Shown here: positions 27,210 through 35,068 of the stretch, in pieces
How positions within the stretch are numbered: the first letter of the stretch is position 1
Layout of the letters: every line of letters begins with the position of its first letter
Program-made: the position numbers and the translations under genes
The notes under the pieces: model-generated
What the model was told of the DNA's origin: nothing
Seen by the model: the letters and a program-made list of their open reading frames with translations, nothing else
Database searches by the model: none
Source of the DNA: Paractinoplanes atraurantiacus
GTDB lineage: Bacteria > Actinomycetota > Actinomycetes > Mycobacteriales > Micromonosporaceae
Direction of reading: 5' to 3'
Assembly: GCF_900215205.1 (NCBI RefSeq)
Contig: NZ_OBDY01000001.1
Span: 368,786-432,785 of the forward strand
DNA: 64,000 nt

Positions 27210-27866
27210 TCATCGGCCGGACGCGGTCCGGCGGACCAGCATGTAGCCGTACGGCGGATCCGATCCCTCGGGCGGAGTGCGGCCCTCGAAGACCAAGGTG
27301 AATCCCGCCGCGGCGAAGCGGTCCTCCATCTCCCGGGCGGAGAGCCAGTACCGGTCGAAGTCGATGCCGAGGCTCGCGACGACGCTGCCCGGAGCGTTAC
27401 GGTGCCGGGCGCCGTCGCCGTGCTTGAACGCGGCCACCAGATATCCGCCCGGCTTCACGACCCGGGCGAGTTCGGCGAAGGCCGGAACCCGGGCGTCCGG
27501 CGCCAGGAAGATCAGCGAGAACCAGCACACCACCCCGGCCAGCGACGCGTCGGTGAACGGCAGCTCGCGCAGCTCGGCGACCGCGTAGTCGAAGCCGGGG
27601 TTGTCCCGTCGTGCCACCTCCACCATCCTGGGCGAGAGATCCACGCCGCGCGGCGACAGGCCCCGGCCCGCGAGGTAGGGCAGAAGGCGGCCGGTGCCGC
27701 AGCCCACATCAGCGACCTCCGTGCCCACCGCCAAGGTCAGCTCGGCGAACAAGTCGAGCATCGCCCGCTCGACGGGCATGCTCTCGAGCACGCCGGTCAG
27801 CTTCTCGGCGTACCACTCCGAGAGCACGTCATGCGCGTCCCGCAATTCCTCGGTACCGGCGTCCAT
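27210..27866 (-). CDS. Class I SAM-dependent methyltransferase
   Basis: 218 aa. Motif I is VADVGCGTGRLLPYLA, motif II is GVDLSPRMVEVAR, and VVCWFSLIFLAP and ARVVKPGGYLVAAF are the later strands of a methyltransferase-11 fold. The acceptor substrate is unknown. It is transcribed away from a marR gene across a 123-bp region with two palindromic repeats, so it is a likely target of that regulator. Confidence 0.85.
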   Translation of the reverse strand: MDAGTEELRDAHDVLSEWYAEKLTGVLESMPVERAMLDLFAELTLAVGTEVADVGCGTGRLLPYLAGRGLSPRGVDLSPRMVEVARRDNPGFDYAVAELRELPFTDASLAGVVCWFSLIFLAPDARVPAFAELARVVKPGGYLVAAFKHGDGARHRNAPGSVVASLGIDFDRYWLSAREMEDRFAAAGFTLVFEGRTPPEGSDPPYGYMLVRRTASGR

Positions 27867-27935
27867 TCCCCGTTGTCCCTTCCGTGGCGACCGTTGTGGC
27901 AGGGAACCTACTCGCGCGGCCGGAGCCCCAGGCTC

Positions 27936-27984
27936 GTTAGCCGGCTATCGGGTTGCGCTGCGGCAAGATCGTTAGCTGGCTATC
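27936..27984. promoter_or_regulatory. Twin palindromic operators between methyltransferase and marR
   Basis: Two 14-bp repeats, GTTAGCCGGCTATC (27936-27949) and GTTAGCTGGCTATC (27971-27984), differ at one base and start 35 bp apart. Each contains a palindromic core TAGCNNGCTA. The second ends 5 bp before the marR ATG, as expected for an autoregulatory MarR site. Confidence 0.7.
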
Positions 27985-27989
27985 CTTCG

Positions 27990-28454
27990 ATGGTGAAGAG
28001 CGTCGAGGTCATGCGCGTCAATGCGGCGCTGAACAAGATGAGCCAGCTGTACCGGGTGGCCAAGGCCCGGCGGCTCGGTGAGCTCGGGCTGCACCCCGGG
28101 CAGGACGTGTTGCTCTGGCAGCTGGCTCAGGAGCCGGACGGGATCACCGTGACCGAGCTGGCCACCCGGCTCGGGGTCGAGCCGCCCACCGCGACCCGCA
28201 GCCTGGCGCGGCTCGGTGCCGGTGGGTGGTTCCGGCGGGAGCCGGTGCCGGGGGACCGGCGGCAGGTGCGGATCGTGATCAGCGAGGAGGGGCTGAAGTT
28301 GATCCCCCGCATCGAGGACGCCTGGAACGACCTGGCCGACCAGATCATCGGGTCGGCCACCGTGGCCGAGCGGGCCATCGTGCTCAGCGCCCTCGAGCGG
28401 GCCAACGACCGGCTCCGGGCCGATCTGGGCGACGAGGCCCCGGACGGCAGTTAG
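27990..28454 (+). CDS. MarR-family transcriptional regulator
   Basis: 154 aa. A winged helix-turn-helix with ITVTELATRLGVEPPTATRSL (recognition helix) and RREPVPGDRRQVRIVISEEG (wing), between dimerisation helices. ATG 27990 fits family length. It probably binds the twin repeats directly upstream and controls itself and the divergent methyltransferase. The stop overlaps the convergent pit gene by 4 bp. Confidence 0.9.
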   Translation: MVKSVEVMRVNAALNKMSQLYRVAKARRLGELGLHPGQDVLLWQLAQEPDGITVTELATRLGVEPPTATRSLARLGAGGWFRREPVPGDRRQVRIVISEEGLKLIPRIEDAWNDLADQIIGSATVAERAIVLSALERANDRLRADLGDEAPDGS

Positions 28455-29461
28455 CCGAACAGCGGGCGGACCAGCAGGTAGATGCCGCAGGCGATCAGGC
28501 CGGCGGCCGGGAACGTGGTCACCCAGGCGATGACGATGTTGCCGGCCACGTTCCAGCGGACCGCGTTCAGGCGCTTCGTGGCGCCCACTCCCATGATCGC
28601 CGAGGTGATCGTGTGGGTGGTCGAGATGGGTGCGTGCAGCACGTACGCGTTGAAGAAGAGCACCGAGCTGGCGACCGTCTCGGCGGCGAAGCCCTCGGCC
28701 GGGCCGAGGTCGATGATCTTTCGGCCGAGGGTACGGATGATGCGCCATCCGCCGGAGTACGTGCCCAGGGCCAGCATCGTCGCGGTGGTGATGTAGACCC
28801 ACCACGGGATGTCGGACGGGCTGTCCTGGAAGCCACCCGTGTACAGGGCCAGCACGACGATGCCCATGGTCTTCGCCGCGTCCTGGATGCCGTGGCCGAC
28901 GGACATGGCGGCGGCCGACAGCGTCTGTGCGTGGCGGAAGCCGCGGTTGAGCTTGCCCGGATTGCCGCGCCGGAAGATCCACATGATGGCGACCATCACG
29001 ACGAAGCCGAGGATCAGGCCGACGATCGGCGAGGCGACCATCGGGATCAGCACCTTGGTGACGATGTTGTCCCACTGGACGCTGCCCAGCGACGACGCGA
29101 GCAGGGTGGCGCCGACCAGTCCGCCGAACAGGGCGTGCGACGAGCTCGAGGGCAGGCCGAAATACCAGGTGATGAGGTTCCAGGTGACGGCGCCGACGAC
29201 TCCGGCGAAGACGACGCCGAGGCTGGGCACGCCCGGTTTCAGGGTGACCAGGCCGTCGCCGACGGTCTTGGCCACCTCGCTGCCCAGGTGGGCGCCGATG
29301 AAGTTGCCGACGGCGGCCATGGTGAGCGCCACCCGCGGGGTCAGCGCCCGCGTGCTGATGCTGGTGGCGATGGCGTTGGCGGCGTCGTGGAAGCCGTTGG
29401 TGTAATCGAACGCCATGGCGGCGATGATGACCGCCAGGACGGCGATGAGCTCGGGCGACAA
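28451..29461 (-). CDS. pit: Low-affinity inorganic phosphate transporter (Pit family)
   Basis: 336 aa, about nine or ten helices. The PiT signature GFHDAANAIATSISTRALTP (the first repeat) and its second copy FFNAYVLHAPISTTHTITSA are both present. It imports phosphate with a cation. TTG 29461 has GGAG 9 bp ahead. The gene follows DUF47 by 3 bp. Together with DUF47 it forms a PhoU-like/Pit pair and lies behind a PHO-like box. Confidence 0.93.
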   Translation of the reverse strand: MSPELIAVLAVIIAAMAFDYTNGFHDAANAIATSISTRALTPRVALTMAAVGNFIGAHLGSEVAKTVGDGLVTLKPGVPSLGVVFAGVVGAVTWNLITWYFGLPSSSSHALFGGLVGATLLASSLGSVQWDNIVTKVLIPMVASPIVGLILGFVVMVAIMWIFRRGNPGKLNRGFRHAQTLSAAAMSVGHGIQDAAKTMGIVVLALYTGGFQDSPSDIPWWVYITTATMLALGTYSGGWRIIRTLGRKIIDLGPAEGFAAETVASSVLFFNAYVLHAPISTTHTITSAIMGVGATKRLNAVRWNVAGNIVIAWVTTFPAAGLIACGIYLLVRPLFG

Positions 29462-29464
29462 GGC

Positions 29465-30091
29465 CTAGGACTCCTTGACCGCGATGGTCTCGACCGTGTT
29501 GGCCACGTGCTCGAAGGCGTCGCAGGCGGCCTCGAGCTCGTCGGCGACCTCCTTCATCTTGAGGACGGTCAGCGCGTCGTACTCGCCGGAGAAGAGCCGG
29601 ACCAACAGCATGCGGTACGCCCGGTCGCCCTCGTTCTCGAGGCGGTTGATCTCGATCCAGTACTCGTCGAGGCCCTTCATGGCGCGCAGCTTCGGCATCG
29701 CCTCGGCGGTGATCTTCGCCTGCTGGTCGAGCACGTTCACCAGCTCGTGCATCTCGCGTGGCAGTGACGGGAGCTCGGTCAGCCCGTACAGGTAAAGAAG
29801 ATTTCCGACCGCCTCGAGATGGTCCATCACGTCGTCCAGCTGTGAGCCCAGCGAGTAGATGTCCTCGCGGTCGAACGGCGTGATGAAGGTGGAGTTGATC
29901 TTCTTGTAGAGATCGTGGGTGATCTGGTCGCTGTCGTGCTCGACGTCGGTGAGCCGGTCGCTCACCGACTGCACGTCCACACCGGGCAGCGCCAGCTCGT
30001 TGAGCAGCTCGGTGCCCTTCACGAGGTTGTGCGCCGCCTTCGTGAACAGCTCGTAGAAGGCTCCCTCGACGGGACGGAATGAGAACTTCAC
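29465..30091 (-). CDS. DUF47 (PhoU-like) phosphate transport regulator
   Basis: 208 aa, helical. It begins with KFSFRPVEGAFYELFTKAAHN and has the family segments DVEHDSDQITHDLYKKIN and FITPFDREDIYSLGSQLDDVMD. DUF47/PhoU-like proteins regulate partner Pit transporters. GTG 30091 is chosen because GAGG lies 7 bp ahead; the longer in-frame start would cross the PHO-like site. It is cotranscribed with pit. Confidence 0.9.
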   Translation of the reverse strand: MKFSFRPVEGAFYELFTKAAHNLVKGTELLNELALPGVDVQSVSDRLTDVEHDSDQITHDLYKKINSTFITPFDREDIYSLGSQLDDVMDHLEAVGNLLYLYGLTELPSLPREMHELVNVLDQQAKITAEAMPKLRAMKGLDEYWIEINRLENEGDRAYRMLLVRLFSGEYDALTVLKMKEVADELEAACDAFEHVANTVETIAVKES

Positions 30092-30150
30092 GCGGCGACC
30101 TCGATCGGCAAGCTGGGGATGGATCTCCAGGAATGCTAAGGCCTCCCGTG

Positions 30151-30168
30151 GTTTACCTTTCGTTCGCC
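30151..30168. promoter_or_regulatory. PHO-box-like direct repeat upstream of DUF47-pit
   Basis: GTTTACC (30151-30157) and GTTCGCC (30162-30168) start 11 bp apart on the + strand, each one mismatch from GTTCACC. The site lies 60-77 bp upstream of the DUF47 GTG, in the only gap of that transcription unit. It is less perfect than the pstS box. Confidence 0.55.
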
Positions 30169-30170
30169 TG

Positions 30171-31130
30171 TTAAACGGGCTCGTGGCGACGATCGCCACG
30201 GGGTGCGGTGGGCCGGGGTGAGCCGCGCCGCACGGCCCGGGTCGGCAGCGGCTCGCGGGCCACCCATTCGCTGACCGGGTGGCGGCTCAGGTGCCGTGCG
30301 AGCCCGCGCTGGTCACTGTCGGCGATGACATCGACACCGGCGTCGGCCAGCTCTGTCCAGATTGCCCGCCGGGCTTTGGCTGATCCCTCGGGCAGACCGG
30401 AGATTCTCACCGTACGGCCGTCCTCGTGGGCCGAGCGCACCATCGCGTGCAGCAGATGGCGTTCCTCGGCCGAGATCGGCTCGCGCCCGTCCCACCCGAA
30501 CCGGCGGCTCCACGGCTCGCTGATCATCGGGACCAGTCCGGGCGGCGCGGCCTGGGAGCCGATGTCGTCGAACGTCCCCTCGGCGAACGCGTACCGCACC
30601 CGGTCGGCCGCCAGCAGCTCGCGCACGTCGACGATGCCGGCGATCGAGACGGTGACCGCGCCGGGCGTCAGCTCCTCGCCGTCGCAGTGGCTGAGCAGGG
30701 CGGCGTGGTCCCGCAGTTGCTGGTCGAGCATGCGATAGGCCTGCAGCAGCGTCTCGGCGTCGCGGTTGGCCCCGGTGAACTCCACGACGAGCCGGAACGG
30801 CACCTGCTGCCCGCGGGCGAGCCGGCCGCCGTGGGCCCGGATCCGCCCGAAGAGCGGGGAGAGCACCAGCCGGCGCAGCGTGCGGCCGGGCTGCGGCGCT
30901 CCGGGGCCGAGGAAGAGCTCGCCGTGCGGCCCCGGGGTGACCGGCACCGTGAGGCCGCCCAGGCCATGCCGCAGCACCGCGGGGAGCGGGTCGAGGTCGG
31001 CCGGGCGGGCCAGGGCGTGCCCGGTGGCCTGGTACGGGCGGGGCCGGCGGAGGCGTACCGCGGCCGTGACCGCTCCGGCCACGGCCGCGACCCCGACGAG
31101 GCCACTCGCGATCGTCACGGCGTCGTTCAC
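30171..31130 (-). CDS. Putative PLC-like/GDPD-like phosphodiesterase-fold protein
   Basis: 319 aa. One N-terminal hydrophobic segment (ASGLVGVAAVAGAVTAAV) is followed by a domain with an HGLGG loop, HGELFLGPG, FRLVVEFTG, and late VRISGLPEGSAKARRAIWTELADAGVDVIADSD. The sequence pattern recalls glycerophosphodiester/PI-PLC TIM barrels (HG...E..D), but the catalytic set is not complete enough for a firm call. Probably membrane-anchored or secreted. Its neighbour is a Pho-controlled unit, which would suit a phosphodiesterase, but that is inference. Confidence 0.45.
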   Translation of the reverse strand: MNDAVTIASGLVGVAAVAGAVTAAVRLRRPRPYQATGHALARPADLDPLPAVLRHGLGGLTVPVTPGPHGELFLGPGAPQPGRTLRRLVLSPLFGRIRAHGGRLARGQQVPFRLVVEFTGANRDAETLLQAYRMLDQQLRDHAALLSHCDGEELTPGAVTVSIAGIVDVRELLAADRVRYAFAEGTFDDIGSQAAPPGLVPMISEPWSRRFGWDGREPISAEERHLLHAMVRSAHEDGRTVRISGLPEGSAKARRAIWTELADAGVDVIADSDQRGLARHLSRHPVSEWVAREPLPTRAVRRGSPRPTAPRGDRRHEPV

Positions 31131-31171
31131 AGCGCACCATCCGTATTAGTCCTAAATGTGCGTTTTTACTG

Positions 31172-31178
31172 TGTCACA
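31172..31178 (+). promoter_or_regulatory. Candidate ECF41-type -35 element
   Basis: TGTCACA, the -35 consensus recognised by ECF41 sigma factors, lies 42 bp before the sigma gene ATG. A matching CGTC -10 is not found at the expected distance (CGGG is there instead), so the promoter is only a candidate for autoregulation. Confidence 0.35.
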
Positions 31179-31219
31179 TGTGCTACCCGCCGCCGGGCAA
31201 TCTCCGTGAGAATTCCCCC

Positions 31220-32098
31220 ATGCCGTCCGCCGAGCAGTTCGAGGCCCACCGTCCGCACCTGTTCTCGGTGGCCTACCGGATGCTCGGCAGCGCGGCCGAG
31301 GCGCAGGACGTGGTGCAGGAGGCCTGGCTGCGCTACGCGAGAAACGCCGACGACATCCGCGATCCGCGCGGCTGGCTCACCACGGTGACCGGGCGGCTAT
31401 GCCTCGACGTGCTCAAATCGGCCCGGGTGTCCCGCGAGGCCTATCCGGGACAGTGGCTGCCCGAACTGTTCGTCGACCCCGACGGCGACCCGGCCGGGCA
31501 GGCCGAGCGGCGCGACCAGGTCGGCCTGGCCCTGCTCGTGGTGCTCGAGCGGCTCACCCCCGAGCAGCGGGTCGCCCTCGTGCTCCACGACGCCTTCGCC
31601 ATGCCGTACGAAGAAATCGCCTTCGTCCTCAACAGCACCGAGGCGGCCGCGCGCCAGCACGCCTCACGCGGCCGGCGGGCGGTCGCCGAGGGGCAGGTGC
31701 GGCACACCACCGACCAGGCCGAGCAGCGCCGGGTGCTGGCCGCCTTCCTGGAGGCGGTCGACGGCGGCGACGTGCGGGAGCTGGCCGCCCTGCTGGCGCC
31801 CGACGTGGTGTCGATCAGCGACGGCGGCGGCTGGTTCAACACGGCCCGGCGCCCGGTCGTCGGCGCCGACCACGTGGCCCGCTTCTTCCTCGGCGTCATC
31901 ACCGGCAAGCGGCTCGGCGACGACGCCGTCTTCACCCCGGCCCTGGTCAACGGGATGCCCGGCGTCTACGCCTCCGGCCGGTACGCCGACGGGCGGCCAC
32001 TGCGGGCCGCCCTCGGGCTGACCGTCGAAGGCGGGCGCATCACCGGCATGTTCCAGCAGCTCAACCCCACGAAGGTGCTAGTCAGCGACCTTCTGTAG
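31220..32098 (+). CDS. ECF41-type RNA polymerase sigma factor with C-terminal SnoaL-like domain
   Basis: 292 aa. Region 2 is LFSVAYRMLGSAAEAQDVVQ and region 4 carries YEEIAFVLNSTEAAARQHAS. A C-terminal SnoaL-like domain (~165-292) follows. The three ECF41 hallmark motifs are present: WLPE (79-82), DGGG (201-204) and NPTK (282-285). In this group the extension replaces a separate anti-sigma factor. The usual COE-type (carboxymuconolactone decarboxylase, oxidoreductase, epimerase) partner is not adjacent. Its 3' end overlaps the convergent DUF402 gene by 21 bp. Confidence 0.88.
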   Translation: MPSAEQFEAHRPHLFSVAYRMLGSAAEAQDVVQEAWLRYARNADDIRDPRGWLTTVTGRLCLDVLKSARVSREAYPGQWLPELFVDPDGDPAGQAERRDQVGLALLVVLERLTPEQRVALVLHDAFAMPYEEIAFVLNSTEAAARQHASRGRRAVAEGQVRHTTDQAEQRRVLAAFLEAVDGGDVRELAALLAPDVVSISDGGGWFNTARRPVVGADHVARFFLGVITGKRLGDDAVFTPALVNGMPGVYASGRYADGRPLRAALGLTVEGGRITGMFQQLNPTKVLVSDLL

Positions 32099-32584
32099 AT
32101 ATTTGTGGAAGTGGTGGGCGAACGGCTCGCTACCGTCGCCCAGGGCCACCAGCAGCTTGTCGGCGGCCGCGCGGGCCTCCCGTACGAGATCATCGGGGTA
32201 TCCGAAAAGCTCGCGGTGCTCGGCGAACTCGTCCTCGTCGCGCAGCTCGACCACGCCGGTCGAGCGACGGCGCACCACGTCGAGGTCGAGGTCGACGATG
32301 TGCACCGTGTCGCCCTCCCACCGCGCCGGCGTGGTGATGTCGCAGTAGACCTCACTGGTCCGCGGCGGCGGGTTGAACATGCCCGTCCACCAGGCGTGAT
32401 GGGGGATGAGCAGGACGAACGGGATCTGCTCGACACTCGGCCGGCCGTGGTAGACCGACGACGTGCCGCGGGTGACACCCACCCACACGCCGAGGTCGTC
32501 CTCGTCGAACCGGCGGGCCGGATAGTCCCGGTGGGCCGAACCGTCGTACTTCGTGTAGACGACCCGGACCGTCTCGTTCGGCAT
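32078..32584 (-). CDS. DUF402 (FomD-like) protein
   Basis: 168 aa. DUF402 pattern: VYTKYDGSAHRDYPARRF at the start, PHHAWWTGMF in the middle, YCDITTPARWEGDTVHIVDLDLDV with the acidic metal-binding residues, and LRDEDEFAEHRELFGYP at the end. The family includes FomD nucleotidyl hydrolase of fosfomycin biosynthesis and Ntdp-type nucleoside di/triphosphatases; the precise substrate here is unknown. Confidence 0.85.
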   Translation of the reverse strand: MPNETVRVVYTKYDGSAHRDYPARRFDEDDLGVWVGVTRGTSSVYHGRPSVEQIPFVLLIPHHAWWTGMFNPPPRTSEVYCDITTPARWEGDTVHIVDLDLDVVRRRSTGVVELRDEDEFAEHRELFGYPDDLVREARAAADKLLVALGDGSEPFAHHFHKYLQKVAD

Positions 32585-32639
32585 GCGAGAACCCTAACGG
32601 TGGTCGGCTTCTGTCGGTGGTGGCGGGTACCGTCTCCGC

Positions 32640-34658
32640 GTGCCCGCAGCTACGAAGAAGAAGGCCACCGCCGAGCAACTCCTCGCCGCAGCCGTCGGGG
32701 CGGTACCCGGCGGAGCCGCCCGACCCGGCCAGCAGGCCATGGTGGCGGCCATCGACAAAGCCATACGCGACCGTGAGCACCTGCTCGTCCAGGCCGGCAC
32801 CGGCACGGGCAAGAGCCTGGCCTACCTGACCCCTTCGCTGCTCGTGGACGGGCCCGTGGTGGTCTCCACCGCCACCCTGGCCCTGCAGAACCAGCTCGTC
32901 GAGCACGACCTGCCCCGGCTGGCCGCCGCGGTCGAGCCGGTCCTCGGCCGCAAGCCCACCTTCGCCGTGCTCAAGGGCCGCCACCACTACCTGTGCGTGG
33001 CCAAGATGGAACACGCCGACGAGGAGGCGCCGACCGACACGCTCTTCGACGACGCGCCGCCCCAGCGGGCCACCCAGTGGCTCGGCGAGGCGGGCCGGCT
33101 CGGCAAGCAGATCCAGCGGCTGCAGGCCTGGGCCGAGAAGACGAAGACCGGCGACCGCGACGAGCTCGACCCGGGCGTCGACGACACCGCCTGGCGCCAG
33201 GTCTCGATGCCGGCCCGCGACTGCGTCGGCGCGGCCAAATGCCCGTACGGCGCGGAGTGCTTCGCCGAGGCCTCCCGCGCCCGGGCCCGCGAGGCCGACA
33301 TCGTGGTGACCAACCACAGCCTGCTCGCGGTCGACATGCTGGCCGAGCGCCACATCGTCCCGCCGCACAAACTGCTGGTCATCGACGAGGCCCACGAGCT
33401 GGCCGACCGGGTCTCGGCCGCCTCACAGGCCGAGCTGACCCCCGACGCGGTCGAGCGCTCGGCCCGCCGGGCCCGCACCCTGATCCCGCCCGCGGTGGCC
33501 GAGTCGCTGGCCGAGGCGGCCGACGCGCTGACCGTCGGCCTGGCCGACGTGCCGGCCGGCCGCATCACGTCGGGCCTGCCCCAGCCGCTGCGACACGCGC
33601 TCACCCTGCTCGAGTCGGCCACCCGGGCCGCGCTCACCGCGATCGGCGACGTCAAGTCCGACGACTCCGACCCGGTGCGCAAGCAGCAGGCCAAGGCCGC
33701 GATCGGCGACCTCAGCGACACCTCACAGCGCCTTCTCGAGGAGGACGCCTTCGACGTCGCGTGGGTCGAGAAATCCGACATGGGCTCCGGCCGCCGCGCG
33801 CTGGTGGTCGCCCCGCTCTCGGTCGCCGGCACGCTTTCACAGGGCCTCTACGCGGACCGCACGGTCGTCGCCACCTCGGCCACCCTGACCCTCGGCGGCC
33901 GCTTCGACACGGTCGCCCGCTCGCTCGGCCTGCCGGTCGCCGCCTCGGCGCCGACACCGGCCGCCGAGGCACCCTCGGCCTCGGGCGACGGCTGGACCTC
34001 GCTCGACGTCGGATCACCCTTCGATTACCCCAAACAGGGCATTCTGTACGTGGCGGCGCACCTCCCGCGGCCGCAGATGTCCGGCCTGCCCGACGCCGCC
34101 GGCGAAGAGCTGGTCAAGCTGGTCGAGGCGCTCGGCGGCCGCACGCTCGGCCTCTTCTCGTCCCGCAAGGCGGCCACCCAGGCCGCCGAGCTGCTGCGCG
34201 CCCGCACCGACCTGCCGATCCTGCTCCAGGGCGAGGAGTCGCTGCCGATCCTGGTCCGCAAGTTCCGGGAGCAGAAGGAAAGCTGCCTGTTCGGCGTGAT
34301 GTCGCTCTGGCAGGGCGTCGACGTGCCGGGCGACTCGTGCCAATTGGTGGTGATCGACCGGCTGCCGTTCCCGCGCCCCGACGAGCCGCTGGCCGCGGCC
34401 CGCTCGGCCGCGGTCGACGCGAACGGCGGCTCCGGCTTCGCCTCGGTCAGCGTGCCCATCGCCGCGATCCGCCTGGCACAGGGCGTCGGCCGCCTGATCC
34501 GCGCGACCGGCGACAAGGGCGTGGTCGCGGTGCTCGACTCGAGGCTCGAGACGGCCCGGGGCTACGGCGCCTTCCTGCGCAAGTCACTGCCCCCGTTCTG
34601 GTACACGACACGCACCGACGTAGCCGTCGGCGCCCTGCAAAGGCTGGCCGGCAAATGA
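32640..34658 (+). CDS. dinG: DinG/XPD-family ATP-dependent DNA helicase
   Basis: 672 aa. Walker A is AGTGTGKS (52-59) and the DEAH box is at 249-252 (VIDEAH). Four Cys (119, 195, 201, 207) match the iron-sulfur cluster domain of the XPD/DinG group. Motifs V-VI lie in FGVMSLWQGVDVPG and QGVGRLIRAT. A 5'-3' SF2 DNA helicase role in repair and R-loop or replication-conflict resolution is expected from the family. GTG 32640 starts it. It overlaps the next gene (ATGA), which suggests an operon of three genes. Confidence 0.9.
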   Translation: MPAATKKKATAEQLLAAAVGAVPGGAARPGQQAMVAAIDKAIRDREHLLVQAGTGTGKSLAYLTPSLLVDGPVVVSTATLALQNQLVEHDLPRLAAAVEPVLGRKPTFAVLKGRHHYLCVAKMEHADEEAPTDTLFDDAPPQRATQWLGEAGRLGKQIQRLQAWAEKTKTGDRDELDPGVDDTAWRQVSMPARDCVGAAKCPYGAECFAEASRARAREADIVVTNHSLLAVDMLAERHIVPPHKLLVIDEAHELADRVSAASQAELTPDAVERSARRARTLIPPAVAESLAEAADALTVGLADVPAGRITSGLPQPLRHALTLLESATRAALTAIGDVKSDDSDPVRKQQAKAAIGDLSDTSQRLLEEDAFDVAWVEKSDMGSGRRALVVAPLSVAGTLSQGLYADRTVVATSATLTLGGRFDTVARSLGLPVAASAPTPAAEAPSASGDGWTSLDVGSPFDYPKQGILYVAAHLPRPQMSGLPDAAGEELVKLVEALGGRTLGLFSSRKAATQAAELLRARTDLPILLQGEESLPILVRKFREQKESCLFGVMSLWQGVDVPGDSCQLVVIDRLPFPRPDEPLAAARSAAVDANGGSGFASVSVPIAAIRLAQGVGRLIRATGDKGVVAVLDSRLETARGYGAFLRKSLPPFWYTTRTDVAVGALQRLAGK

Positions 34659-35068
34659 TCCAGATCGCCTGCACGTTCGTCGTCGACGCCACCGGCGCCC
34701 TGCTCCTGCAATTGCGGGACGACAAGGCGCCGTACCACCCGAACGTCTGGGGCCTGCCCGGCGGCTCGGTCGAAGAGGGCGAGACACCGGCCGAGGCATC
34801 GGTGCGCGAGCTGTGGGAGGAGGCGTCGATCAGCCCGTCGTCGCCGGTGCGGCTCTTCGCCCGCCAGGAGCTGCCCTCCGAGAGCAGGGTGAAAAACTAC
34901 TTCTACGCCCCCACCGACGCCACCCAGGCCGACGTGGTCCTCGGCGAGGGCGCGGCAATGCTGTTCATCCCGGCGGCCGAGGCCCTGGCCCGCCCGTTCA
35001 CCCCCGGCACGGCGGAGATCCTCGACCGCTTCCTGGCCTCCCCCGAATACGCGGCCCTCCGCCGATGA
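34655..35068 (+). CDS. NUDIX hydrolase
   Basis: 137 aa. The complete NUDIX box runs from Gly37 through Glu43 and on to REL (51-53) and EE (55-56), matching GX5EX7REUXEEXGU. Small MutT-like NUDIX proteins clean up or regulate nucleotides. ATG overlaps the helicase stop, and the stop overlaps the next start, so the three genes are translationally coupled. Confidence 0.88.
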   Translation: MIQIACTFVVDATGALLLQLRDDKAPYHPNVWGLPGGSVEEGETPAEASVRELWEEASISPSSPVRLFARQELPSESRVKNYFYAPTDATQADVVLGEGAAMLFIPAAEALARPFTPGTAEILDRFLASPEYAALRR

